Shown here: piece after piece, positions 7,145 to 13,940 of the stretch
How positions within the stretch are numbered: the stretch's first letter is position 1
Layout of the letters: each line of letters starts with the position of its first letter
Assembly: GCA_029884275.1 (NCBI GenBank)
Contig: JAOUIC010000001.1
Location: 1-26,365 of the forward strand
Length of the DNA stretch: 26,365 bases
Direction of reading: 5' to 3'
DNA from: Gemmatimonadota bacterium
GTDB taxonomy: Bacteria > Gemmatimonadota > Gemmatimonadetes > Gemmatimonadales > GWC2-71-9
Program-made: the position numbers and the translations under genes
The notes under the pieces: generated by a model
What the model saw: only the letters and a program-made list of their open reading frames with translations
Told to the model about the DNA's origin: nothing
Database searches by the model: none

Positions 7145-7777
7145 TCAGTCGGCGGCGTCCGCGAGGGGAAACTGCTCGCCCCCGGCCAGCCGCCGCTCCA
7201 GCGCTGTGAAGTCCAGGTCGGGGTCGTAACCGGGAAACTGCCCCTTCGCCTGCCGAGTCGAGAGCCAGCCGCCGAACCCCGACTCGACCGCCCCTTGGCT
7301 GGTGACCTGATCGGTCGCCGCCTTCACCGCGAGGTCGTTGGCGTACTCGTTCTTCGGGTGTCCCTGATGCCCCCGCACCCAGGTCCACTGGGCCTCATGC
7401 CGCGCGGCGGAGTCGACCAGCACTCTCCATAACTCCAGGTTCTCGATCTGCCCGCCCTTCCGCGTCCACCCGCGTGATCGCCAGGCGGGCACCCAGTCCC
7501 GCATTCCCTTGACCAGATATTCGGAGTCCGACACCAGCAGCGCTTTCAGCCGCTTGCCCTTCCCGGCAAGGAGCTGGAGCCCCGCGATGGCTCCGGCCAG
7601 CGCCATGCGGTTGTTGGTGGTGTCGGGAGCGTGGATGTAGAAGTCGCGGCGCTGGATCGCACCGGCGGACCGGACCTCGATCAGGCCGGCGGCGCCGCCA
7701 GGCGTGGCGCGGTCCTGGCCGTTGCCGAGGCAGCTCTCATCCAGATGGAGAATTGCGATGGGAAGTGGTGCGGGCAC
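7145..7777 (-). CDS. RNase H family protein with an altered active site
   Basis: A GTG at 7777 gives 210 aa; no ATG is available in this part of the frame. The fold is RNase HI: strand 1 with D13 in 'LHLDESCLGNG', 'NNRMAL' at 55-60, D84 in 'VSDSEYLVKGM', the 'WVRGHQGHPKNEYANDLA' region with H137 and D148. RNase HI hydrolyses RNA in RNA-DNA hybrids using D-E-D-D with Mg2+. Here the Glu of the usual 'NNRMEL' (E48 of E. coli) is Ala59, so one of the four acidic residues is missing. About 55 extra residues follow the domain. The gene overlaps the USP gene by 41 nt, and its stop TGA shares the palindrome TGATCA with the kinase relic's stop. Activity is uncertain. Confidence 0.85.
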   Translation of the reverse strand: MPAPLPIAILHLDESCLGNGQDRATPGGAAGLIEVRSAGAIQRRDFYIHAPDTTNNRMALAGAIAGLQLLAGKGKRLKALLVSDSEYLVKGMRDWVPAWRSRGWTRKGGQIENLELWRVLVDSAARHEAQWTWVRGHQGHPKNEYANDLAVKAATDQVTSQGAVESGFGGWLSTRQAKGQFPGYDPDLDFTALERRLAGGEQFPLADAAD

Positions 7778-8606
7778 CGGAGGGGACGGGTGGCATGTGG
7801 ACCAGGACCGGGATGTCGGTCGCCCGCAAGATAGCCTCGGTGTGGGAGGGGACCAACCACGCCTCGCCCTCCTTGGTGGCGCCGGCGAAGACGGTATCGG
7901 CGCCGAATCGCTCGACCGCCTCACCGATGCCCTGCTCGAGGTCGCCCTCGACCGAGTGCAGATCGAACGAGACCATGGCCAGGGAGAGCGCGCCGGAGGC
8001 GCGGGCGATTGCCCGCGCTCCCGCTTCTGCATCCCGGGAGACGTGCACCACGTCGAGATGGGCGCCGGTGATGCTCGCGAATCGGGTGGCGAAGGCGAGC
8101 GCTCCCTCGCTGGCGGGCCCACCGCCGTACGCCACCAGCACCCGGTCCATGGCGGTGGTGGTCGTGCCGCACACCAGCACCGGCCGGGGGCAGCGGCGGA
8201 TCAGCTCTCGGGTTTCGGGACCAAGCGGGTCCTTTGCTCCCTGGACCCCGGTTCGGCCGACCACGACGACGCCCACGTCTTCGGCCAGTGCCCGCAGGAT
8301 GTCCGGCACCAGGCCCTGACGCCAGATGGTCTCTACTTCCAGCCCGGCGCGGCGGCCCGCGCCGGCGCTCTCCTCGAGCATGTCGCGAGCGGCCTGTTCG
8401 TGCTGAACGCGTGAGGCGGGTATGCTGCCGGGGGTGAACTCCATCCAGGGCGCGCCGAGCGCCATCTCACCCGTCTGTCCCGGGGGCGGGGTGACGTGGG
8501 CGAGGACGAGGCGGGCACGGAATCGCTGGCCGATCTTGATGGCCTGCGAGAGCGCCACCTCCGCCTGGAGTGAGCCGTCGAGGCCCACGAGGATGGAGGT
8601 GAACAT
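7737..8606 (-). CDS. Tandem universal stress protein (UspA) domains
   Basis: The protein has 289 aa with two consecutive Usp domains. Domain 1 covers residues 1-147 ('ILVGLDGSLQAEVALSQAI', 'VVVVGRTGVQGAKDPLGP', 'CPRPVLVC'). Domain 2 covers about 152-275 ('RVLVAYGGGPASEGALAFA', 'HLDVVHVSRDAE', 'TDIPVLVH'). Domain 1 keeps a partial ATP-loop signature (G-R-T-G), while domain 2 has lost the G-x-x-G element. Double-Usp proteins are common cytoplasmic stress-response proteins that bind ATP or other nucleotides. The ATG at 8606 has no Shine-Dalgarno. It lies between selD and the RNase H gene on the same strand. Confidence 0.93.
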   Translation of the reverse strand: MFTSILVGLDGSLQAEVALSQAIKIGQRFRARLVLAHVTPPPGQTGEMALGAPWMEFTPGSIPASRVQHEQAARDMLEESAGAGRRAGLEVETIWRQGLVPDILRALAEDVGVVVVGRTGVQGAKDPLGPETRELIRRCPRPVLVCGTTTTAMDRVLVAYGGGPASEGALAFATRFASITGAHLDVVHVSRDAEAGARAIARASGALSLAMVSFDLHSVEGDLEQGIGEAVERFGADTVFAGATKEGEAWLVPSHTEAILRATDIPVLVHMPPVPSGARTTSHRNSPSG

Positions 8607-8612
8607 GGCCTG

Positions 8613-8641
8613 AGGGTGGCACCCTGCCGCTGCCCCGTCAA
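8613..8641 (-). promoter_or_regulatory. Possible promoter before the Usp gene
   Basis: On the minus strand TTGACG (8641-8636) is separated by 17 nt from CACCCT (8618-8613). The -35 matches well; the -10 matches the consensus only at A2 and T6. It would start transcription at or next to the ATG at 8606, which lacks a Shine-Dalgarno, so a leaderless transcript is possible. This is weaker evidence than for the promoter at 5904-5932. Confidence 0.35.
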
Positions 8642-8678
8642 GTAGCAGCTGGGAACGGGCCCGCGGTGCACGACGGCG

Positions 8679-8900
8679 TCAGACCTCTCCCAGCACCCTC
8701 AGGTCCTGCAAGTCCTCGAGAATGAAGGCCATCTCGTCACCCGTCATTGGCAGCCTGCCGATCAGCGCCTCCCGGCCCCCGATCTGGGTCATGCGGACGG
8801 CGGTGACGATGAACTCGGTGCCTCGCCGGTCTACGGCGACCCGGCGGCCGTCTCGCACCGCGCGCTCGAGCTGGTCGAGTCGTTCGGGGCTCCAGCGCAT
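8679..8900 (-). CDS. Small hypothetical protein downstream of selD
   Basis: The protein has 73 aa. The ATG at 8900 lies 2 nt after the selD stop (8903-8905), so the two are co-transcribed and probably coupled. The sequence begins 'MRWSPERLDQLERAVRDGRR' and continues with strand-like 'VAVDRRGTEFIVTAVRMT' and a short helix 'DEMAFILEDLQDLRVL'. It is soluble, with no Cys and no TM segment. I do not recognise a family. An extended ORF to 9104 merely runs antiparallel-free through selD in another frame and lacks support. Location suggests a link to selenium metabolism, but nothing in the sequence shows it. Confidence 0.6.
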   Translation of the reverse strand: MRWSPERLDQLERAVRDGRRVAVDRRGTEFIVTAVRMTQIGGREALIGRLPMTGDEMAFILEDLQDLRVLGEV

Positions 8901-8902
8901 CG

Positions 8903-9973
8903 TCAGCGCCCTCCCGTCTCGACCATGATCGTCCCCGTGGCCGTGGTGAGCTCCCCCACCACGGCGGCGCAAGGGGTCCCGGCTCGTTCGAGTGCCGTGA
9001 GCAGGAGTGCGAGGCGCGCCGGTGCAACTGCGAGCAACAGCCCCCCCGAGGTCTGCGGATCGGCGAGCAGCAGCTGGTCGCTGCGCGTGGTGCCGCGGCC
9101 CCATTGCACCTGGCCGAGCGCGTCGAGGTTCCTGGTGGTGCCACCTGGCGCCACGCCCTGTTCGGCGAGCGCCCTGGCCCCGGCCAGCAGCGGCACCTCG
9201 GCGGTCCGGATATTCGCCCCGACCCCACTCGCCTCGACCATGTTCGCGAGGTGGCCCAGCAACCCGAATCCCGTGACGTCGGTGGCGCTTCGCACCCCGG
9301 CGGCGAGCGCGGCGTCCATCGCGCCACGGTTGAGGGTGGTCATCACCATGATCGCCTCGGCCAGATCCGACTCCGGCAGAAGGTCACGCTTGAGCGCGGT
9401 CGTGAGGATGCCGGTGCCGATCGGCTTGGTGAGCACCAGCAGGTCGCCGGGGCGCGCGGTGGCATTGGTCAGCAGACGGTCCGGATGGGCCTCGCCGATG
9501 ACCGCAAGTCCGACGTGGGGCTCCGGGCTGTCGATCGAGTGGCCGCCGACGATCGGGCAGGCCGCAGCGGCCGCCACCTCGCCTAACCCGCCGATCACTT
9601 CCTCGAGCACCGTGAACGGGACGGTGTCGCGCGGCCACCCGACCAGGCTCAGCGCAAAGAGCGGCACCGCGCCCATGGCGTAGCAGTCACTCAGGGCATT
9701 GGCCGCCGCGATCCGTCCCCAGGTGAACGGATCATCCACCACCGGCGCAAAGAAGTCCGTCGTGGCCACCAGGGCGCGATCGCCGTCCAGCCGGTACACG
9801 GCGGCGTCGTCGCGGGTGGCCGCGTCCACCAGGATGCGCGCATCCCGGACCGGGGGCAGGCGGCGCAGCACGTGCGCCAACTCGGCGGGGCCGAGCTTGC
9901 AGGCTCAACCCGCGCCGTGCGACAGCTGGGTGAGCCTGATGCGGGGGCGCTGGTCTCGGGGAGTGTCTGGCAT
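8903..9973 (-). CDS. selD: Selenophosphate synthetase (SelD) with UGA-encoded selenocysteine
   Basis: SelD makes monoselenophosphate from selenide, ATP and water, the selenium donor for Sec-tRNA and 2-selenouridine synthesis. From the ATG at 9973 the frame gives 356 aa, the normal family length (about 347 in E. coli). Its N-terminus reads 'TQLSHGAG', then TGA at 9907-9905 (residue 23), then 'ACKLGP'. This aligns with E. coli 'SHGAGCGCKISP', so the UGA falls exactly on catalytic Cys17 and Lys26 corresponds to Lys20. Downstream motifs are intact: 'TTDFFAPVVDDP', 'GGHSIDSPEPH', 'VTGFGLLGHL' and 'DPQTSGGLLL'. Codons on both sides of the UGA stay in the SelD frame. Without recoding, the protein would start at a false TTG (9880) and lose the catalytic loop. 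A 73-aa gene follows 2 nt downstream. Confidence 0.9.
9881..9907 (-). promoter_or_regulatory. Candidate bacterial SECIS hairpin after the Sec codon of selD
   Basis: On the minus strand the UGA (9907-9905) is followed after 9 nt by a perfect 6-bp stem CTCGGC/GCCGAG (9895-9890 with 9886-9881) closed by a CCC loop. A G-U and an A-U pair can lengthen the stem towards the UGA. Bacterial SECIS elements lie within the coding region right after UGA and bind SelB, with the loop commonly about 15-40 nt downstream. Distance fits, but the usual exposed G/U loop bases are not evident, so this is a prediction. Confidence 0.45.
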
Positions 9974-10069
9974 GGTGCGCTCGCGGCACGAGTGATGGGA
10001 CCGGAACAAAGGATACAGCCTCCGCGACCGTCACACACCCTCCGCCTGTCCGGACGGCCACGGGGGCGC

Positions 10070-10075
10070 CATACT
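10070..10075 (+). promoter_or_regulatory. Possible -10 box of the NicO-transporter gene
   Basis: CATACT lies 7 nt before the ATG at 10083, and no Shine-Dalgarno separates them. No convincing -35 exists at 17 nt (TGTCCG). If real, the transcript would be leaderless. Confidence 0.25.
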
Positions 10076-10082
10076 TGTCGCC

Positions 10083-10814
10083 ATGCTCGCGACCTTCCTG
10101 CCGCTTCTGACCGCGCTCATGCTGGGGTTCCTCCACGCGCTGGAGGTCGATCACATGATCGCGGTCACCACCTTCGTGAGCGGGCGTCCCGCGCTCAGCG
10201 ATGCCGCGCGATTCGGCTTCCGCTGGGGCGTGGGCCATTCCGCTGCGGTCATGGTGCTCGGTGGCGTCCTGCTGGTGAGCGGGATCCAATGGCCGGCGCG
10301 CTACGACGCGGTGGGGGAGGGCCTGGTCGGCGCCATGCTGATCGGGCTGGGGCTCTGGGCGCTTCGGTCCGGTCGTGTCCTTCATCTGCATCCCCCCGAG
10401 CAGCACGGTGACCACGCCCACCTGCACGTGCATGGCCACGCTCACGACGGTCATGACCATCCGCACCAACCGCCGCAGCGTGAGGAGCATGTGCATCACG
10501 ACGGCCACGACCACCGGCACCATCACGGGCATGGCGTCACGTTGGTCGGGTTGCTGCACGGCCTGGCCGGCAGCAGCGCGGTGGTGGCGCTCCTGCCGGT
10601 GACGCTCATCGGCCGGCTCGATGTCGGGTTCGCCTACCTGCTGGTGTTCGGCGCGGGAGTCACCGCAGGAATGGTCTGCTACGCGCTGGTGGCGGCGTTC
10701 GCCATCCGTCGGGCGGCGGCCCGGTCGGTGGCGCTCGGTCGTCGCCTGAGCCAGGCGGTGGGGGTGGCGGGGGTCGTGGTGGGAGGGTGGTGGGTGTCGC
10801 GGGCGGTGGGATGA
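10083..10814 (+). CDS. NicO/RcnA-like nickel/cobalt transporter with His-rich loop
   Basis: This is a 243-aa membrane protein. The first helix carries the HX4DH signature of NiCoT/NicO permeases, H18-A-L-E-V-D-H24, and the second half has the 'HGLAGSSAVVALLP' motif around 159-172. Residues 101-150 form a cytoplasmic or periplasmic loop in which 21 of 50 residues are His, a metal-buffering feature seen in RcnA and HypB-like proteins. About six TM segments are predicted by eye. It moves Ni2+ or Co2+ across the inner membrane; direction (uptake or efflux) cannot be decided from sequence. It is divergent from selD with a 109-bp gap. UreH-type urease accessory annotation is the alternative, but no urease gene is here. 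Confidence 0.85.
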   Translation: MLATFLPLLTALMLGFLHALEVDHMIAVTTFVSGRPALSDAARFGFRWGVGHSAAVMVLGGVLLVSGIQWPARYDAVGEGLVGAMLIGLGLWALRSGRVLHLHPPEQHGDHAHLHVHGHAHDGHDHPHQPPQREEHVHHDGHDHRHHHGHGVTLVGLLHGLAGSSAVVALLPVTLIGRLDVGFAYLLVFGAGVTAGMVCYALVAAFAIRRAAARSVALGRRLSQAVGVAGVVVGGWWVSRAVG

Positions 10815-10818
10815 TCGC

Positions 10819-10849
10819 GGGCGGGCCCGCCCATCGCGCGTGCCCGCCC
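10819..10849. terminator. GC-rich hairpin between convergent genes
   Basis: GGGCGGGC (10819-10826) pairs with GCCCGCCC (10842-10849), 5 bp after the transporter stop and 25 bp from the RND pump stop. A 14-nt self-complementary core (10819-10832) lies inside. Symmetry and position suit a bidirectional terminator, but no T-run follows on either strand. Confidence 0.4.
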
Positions 10850-10874
10850 ATTGAACGCGCTGTCTTGCGCGGCC

Positions 10875-13800
10875 TTACCTCCCCCGCCGCCCGTACCTCA
10901 GATACAGCGCCGGCATCAGGAACAGGTTCAGAATCGTCGAGGTCACCAGCCCGCCGACGATCACCACCGCCATCGGGTGTTCGATCTCGTGCCCCGGTCG
11001 TGCGCCACCCAGGATGATCGGGACCAGCGCCAGGGCGGTGACGCTGGCGGTCATCACGATCGGCACCAGTCGTTCATCGGCTCCGCGCAGCACCAGGTCC
11101 CGGCCGAAGGGCACTCCTTCCTGTTCCTCCAGGTGCCGAAGGTGGCTCACCAGCATGATGCCGTTGCGGCCGGCGATCCCCAGCACGGTCACGAACCCGA
11201 CCAGCGAGCCGAGCGACAGCACCCCGCCGGTGACCCACACCGCCGCCACGCCCCCGATCAGCGCGAACGGCAGCGACACGGCGACCAGCAGTGTCAGTCG
11301 CAGCGAGCCGAAGTCGGTGTAGAGCAGCAGCAGGATTCCCACCAGCGCGATCGCGGAAAGCGCCAGCAGCCGCGATTCCGCGGCCTTCCGTTCGGCGTAC
11401 TCCCCCAGGATGGAGGCGTGGTGCTCCGCCGGGAACGGGAGCCGCGCCAGCACCGCCTCGATGTCGCGCGCCACGCCGCCGAGGTCCCGGCCCGCCACAT
11501 TGCAGGTGACGTCGAGCTTCCGGGTCGCGGCCTCACGAGTGATCTCGTTGAGCGCCGGCATCAGCGCGACGTCGGCCACGGCACCCAGCGGAACGCCCGG
11601 GCCGGCGGGGGTGTCGAGCAACAGTCGGCTTAGGCTGGACGGATCCTGCCGGACAGTCGGCACCCCCCAGACCACCACGTCGAATGATTTCTGGTCTTCG
11701 TAGAATTCACCCACCTTGGCCCCCCGCACCAGGGTCGAGACGGTGTGCTGCACCTGCTCGGGAGTGACCCCGAAGCGGGCCGCCGCCTCTGGCCTGTAGC
11801 GAATCTGGATCTGGGGAACGAGGGTCTGCGCCTGCACCTTGAGGTCGATCACCCCGCGAATGCCGGCGATGCTGTCGCGGATCAGCTCGGCCTGGTGCCG
11901 GAGCGTCTCGAGGCTCGGCCCCGAGACCCGCACGACTACCGTGGCCCCCTCGCCGCTCAGCACCTCCTTGATGCGCTCGCGCAGATGGGTCAGCACATCC
12001 CGGTAGATGCCGGGATACCCGTCGACGACTTCCTGGATCCGCTCCACCGTGCCCTCGTAGTTCACCGCTGGGTCCACGCTGATCCATAACTCGGTGAAAT
12101 TCGGCCCCACCACCTCGTCGGCCACCTCGGCCCGGCCGATGTGCGAGCCGAAGTTGCGGACTCCCGGGATGGCCCGAAGCTCCCGGCTCACCCGTTGCGT
12201 GATCCGGGCCATCGCCTCGATGGAGATCCCCGGCTTCTCGATCCAGTGCATCAGGAAGTCGTACTCCCGGAACCGGGGCAGGAATTCCTCGCCCAGACCG
12301 ACATACGCCACCGCCGCAATGCCCAGAGACGCAGTCAGGGTCCGGATCGCGAGCACCGGCCGGTCCACCAGCCGCGGGAGCAGCGCCCGGTATCGCGCCT
12401 TGAGCCAGTGTACCAGAGGCGTCTCCCGGGTTTCGCCGCCGTCGGTCCGGAGCAGCAGCAGCGCCAGCGCGGGGCTGATCGTCAGGGCCACCACCAGGGA
12501 CGCGGCGATCGCCAGGACGTAGGACAGCGCCAGCGGCCGGAAGAAGACCCCCGCCAGGCCGGGGAGGAAGAACACCGGCAGGAAGACCAGGATCACCAGC
12601 AGGCTGCCGAAGAGCACGGCGCTGCGCACTTCGAGGCTCGCGTTCAGCACCACCTCGAGCATGGGGCGGGGTGCGGCCAGCTGGCGGTTCAGCCTGAGCC
12701 GCCGGCTGATGTTCTCCACGTCGATGATCGCGTCGTCCACCACCTCGCCCAGCGCGAGGACCAGGCCGGCGAGCACCATGGTGTCGATCGTGCCACCACG
12801 CCAGCGCAGCAGCAGCGCGGCCGCGATCAGTGACAGCGGAATCGCCACAATGCTGATGAGGCCGGTCCTCCAGTCACGGAGGAAGGCGGCCAGCACCAGG
12901 ACCACCAGCAGGCAACCGAGGAGCAGCGCCTTGCTCAGATTGGCGAGCGCCATCTCGATGAACGTGGCCGGCCGGAAGATCGTGGGATCGACCTCCACGC
13001 CGGCGAGCGCCGGCGCCAGTTCTTCCAGCGCGGCCTCGACGCCACGGGTCACCTCGACGGTATTGCCCCAGGGCTGTTTCTCGACCACGAGCAGCAGACC
13101 CGGGCGGTCATTGATCACCGCGTCGCCGATCGGTGGCTGATGACCCTCGGTGACCACCGCGACCTCTCCCAGCGTCACCGGGGCGCCATGCCGGTACTCG
13201 GCCACCATCTGCGCCAGCTCGGCGGCGCTGGTGAGCGGCGTCCGGTGGACCACGGCAAAGCGCTGGTTCGGCGTGTCGACGAACCCGCCGCCACCGATCG
13301 CCGTGGCGGCGCGCGTGGCCTCTTCCACCTCGGCCAGGCTCACGCCGTTGGCGTGCAGGCGGTCCGGGTCCACCAGCACCTGGAGCTGGCGGTCGCGCTG
13401 TCCCCAGATGGCGACGTTGGCCACGCCGGGAACCGCCATGAGCTTCGGGCGGATGGTCCACTTGGCCAGGGTTGTCATCTCGATCTGGGAAAGCGAATCC
13501 GAGCTGAGGCCGATCTTGAGAACCCGGCTGGCCGAGCTGAGGGGGGAGAGAATGACCGGCGGCTTCACGACCGCGGGCAGGATCGCGGCCACCCGAGCGA
13601 CGCGCTCCTGGACCAGTTGTCGCGCGCGGATGACGTCGAGGTTGTGCGGGAAGAACAGCACCACCGAGCTGAGTCCGAGGACCGATTTCGACTGGATCTG
13701 GGTCACCCAGCTGGTGCCGACCAGCGCGTTCTCGATCGGGATGGTGACCAGACTCTCGACCTCGTCGGTCGAAAGCCCCGGCGCCTCCGTCTGGATCTCG

Positions 13801-13940
13801 ACCCGGGGCGGGGCGAACTCGGGGAAGACGTCGAGGGGCACGTCGTGCAGCGCGGCCGGGGCGGCGAGCACCGCCACCACCGCCAGGGCGACGACCGTCA
13901 CGCGGTGCCGCAGCGACGCCGCGATGATCGCGCGAATCAT
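10875..13940 (-). CDS. Heavy-metal RND efflux permease (CusA/CzcA family)
   Basis: The protein has 1021 aa, the usual size for an inner-membrane RND pump subunit. The N-terminus has TM1 followed by 'DVFPEFAPPRVEIQTEAPG', and the HME-type 'VESLVTIPIENAL' follows. TM4 reads 'LGEVVDDAIIDVENISRRL', the acidic proton-relay helix in the variant common among HME-RND members lacking the classical D402 of CzcA. Two periplasmic porter domains flank it in the normal order, and the C-terminus has 'GRNGIMLVSHLRHLEEQEG'. It is the proton-driven partner of the adaptor encoded upstream, whose stop overlaps its start (TGATG). Substrate could be Cu, Ag, Zn, Co, Ni or an organic compound; Met-cluster residues of CusA were not resolved. 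No outer-membrane factor gene is in the window. Confidence 0.95.
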   Translation of the reverse strand: MIRAIIAASLRHRVTVVALAVVAVLAAPAALHDVPLDVFPEFAPPRVEIQTEAPGLSTDEVESLVTIPIENALVGTSWVTQIQSKSVLGLSSVVLFFPHNLDVIRARQLVQERVARVAAILPAVVKPPVILSPLSSASRVLKIGLSSDSLSQIEMTTLAKWTIRPKLMAVPGVANVAIWGQRDRQLQVLVDPDRLHANGVSLAEVEEATRAATAIGGGGFVDTPNQRFAVVHRTPLTSAAELAQMVAEYRHGAPVTLGEVAVVTEGHQPPIGDAVINDRPGLLLVVEKQPWGNTVEVTRGVEAALEELAPALAGVEVDPTIFRPATFIEMALANLSKALLLGCLLVVLVLAAFLRDWRTGLISIVAIPLSLIAAALLLRWRGGTIDTMVLAGLVLALGEVVDDAIIDVENISRRLRLNRQLAAPRPMLEVVLNASLEVRSAVLFGSLLVILVFLPVFFLPGLAGVFFRPLALSYVLAIAASLVVALTISPALALLLLRTDGGETRETPLVHWLKARYRALLPRLVDRPVLAIRTLTASLGIAAVAYVGLGEEFLPRFREYDFLMHWIEKPGISIEAMARITQRVSRELRAIPGVRNFGSHIGRAEVADEVVGPNFTELWISVDPAVNYEGTVERIQEVVDGYPGIYRDVLTHLRERIKEVLSGEGATVVVRVSGPSLETLRHQAELIRDSIAGIRGVIDLKVQAQTLVPQIQIRYRPEAAARFGVTPEQVQHTVSTLVRGAKVGEFYEDQKSFDVVVWGVPTVRQDPSSLSRLLLDTPAGPGVPLGAVADVALMPALNEITREAATRKLDVTCNVAGRDLGGVARDIEAVLARLPFPAEHHASILGEYAERKAAESRLLALSAIALVGILLLLYTDFGSLRLTLLVAVSLPFALIGGVAAVWVTGGVLSLGSLVGFVTVLGIAGRNGIMLVSHLRHLEEQEGVPFGRDLVLRGADERLVPIVMTASVTALALVPIILGGARPGHEIEHPMAVVIVGGLVTSTILNLFLMPALYLRYGRRGR

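Noticed and set aside
7145..8122. 325-aa ORF as one long RNase H fusion
   Set aside because: The first 115 residues are the frame shadow of the Usp gene; only the part from about 7777 shows RNase H content.
8903..9880. SelD starting at TTG 9880 as a Cys-less truncated gene
   Set aside because: The upstream frame through TGA 9907-9905 restores the full conserved N-terminal loop including the Lys, so recoding explains the sequence better than a truncated start or pseudogene.
10381..10533. CAC/CAT-rich tract as a DNA repeat
   Set aside because: It is an irregular His-coding region of the transporter loop without constant period.
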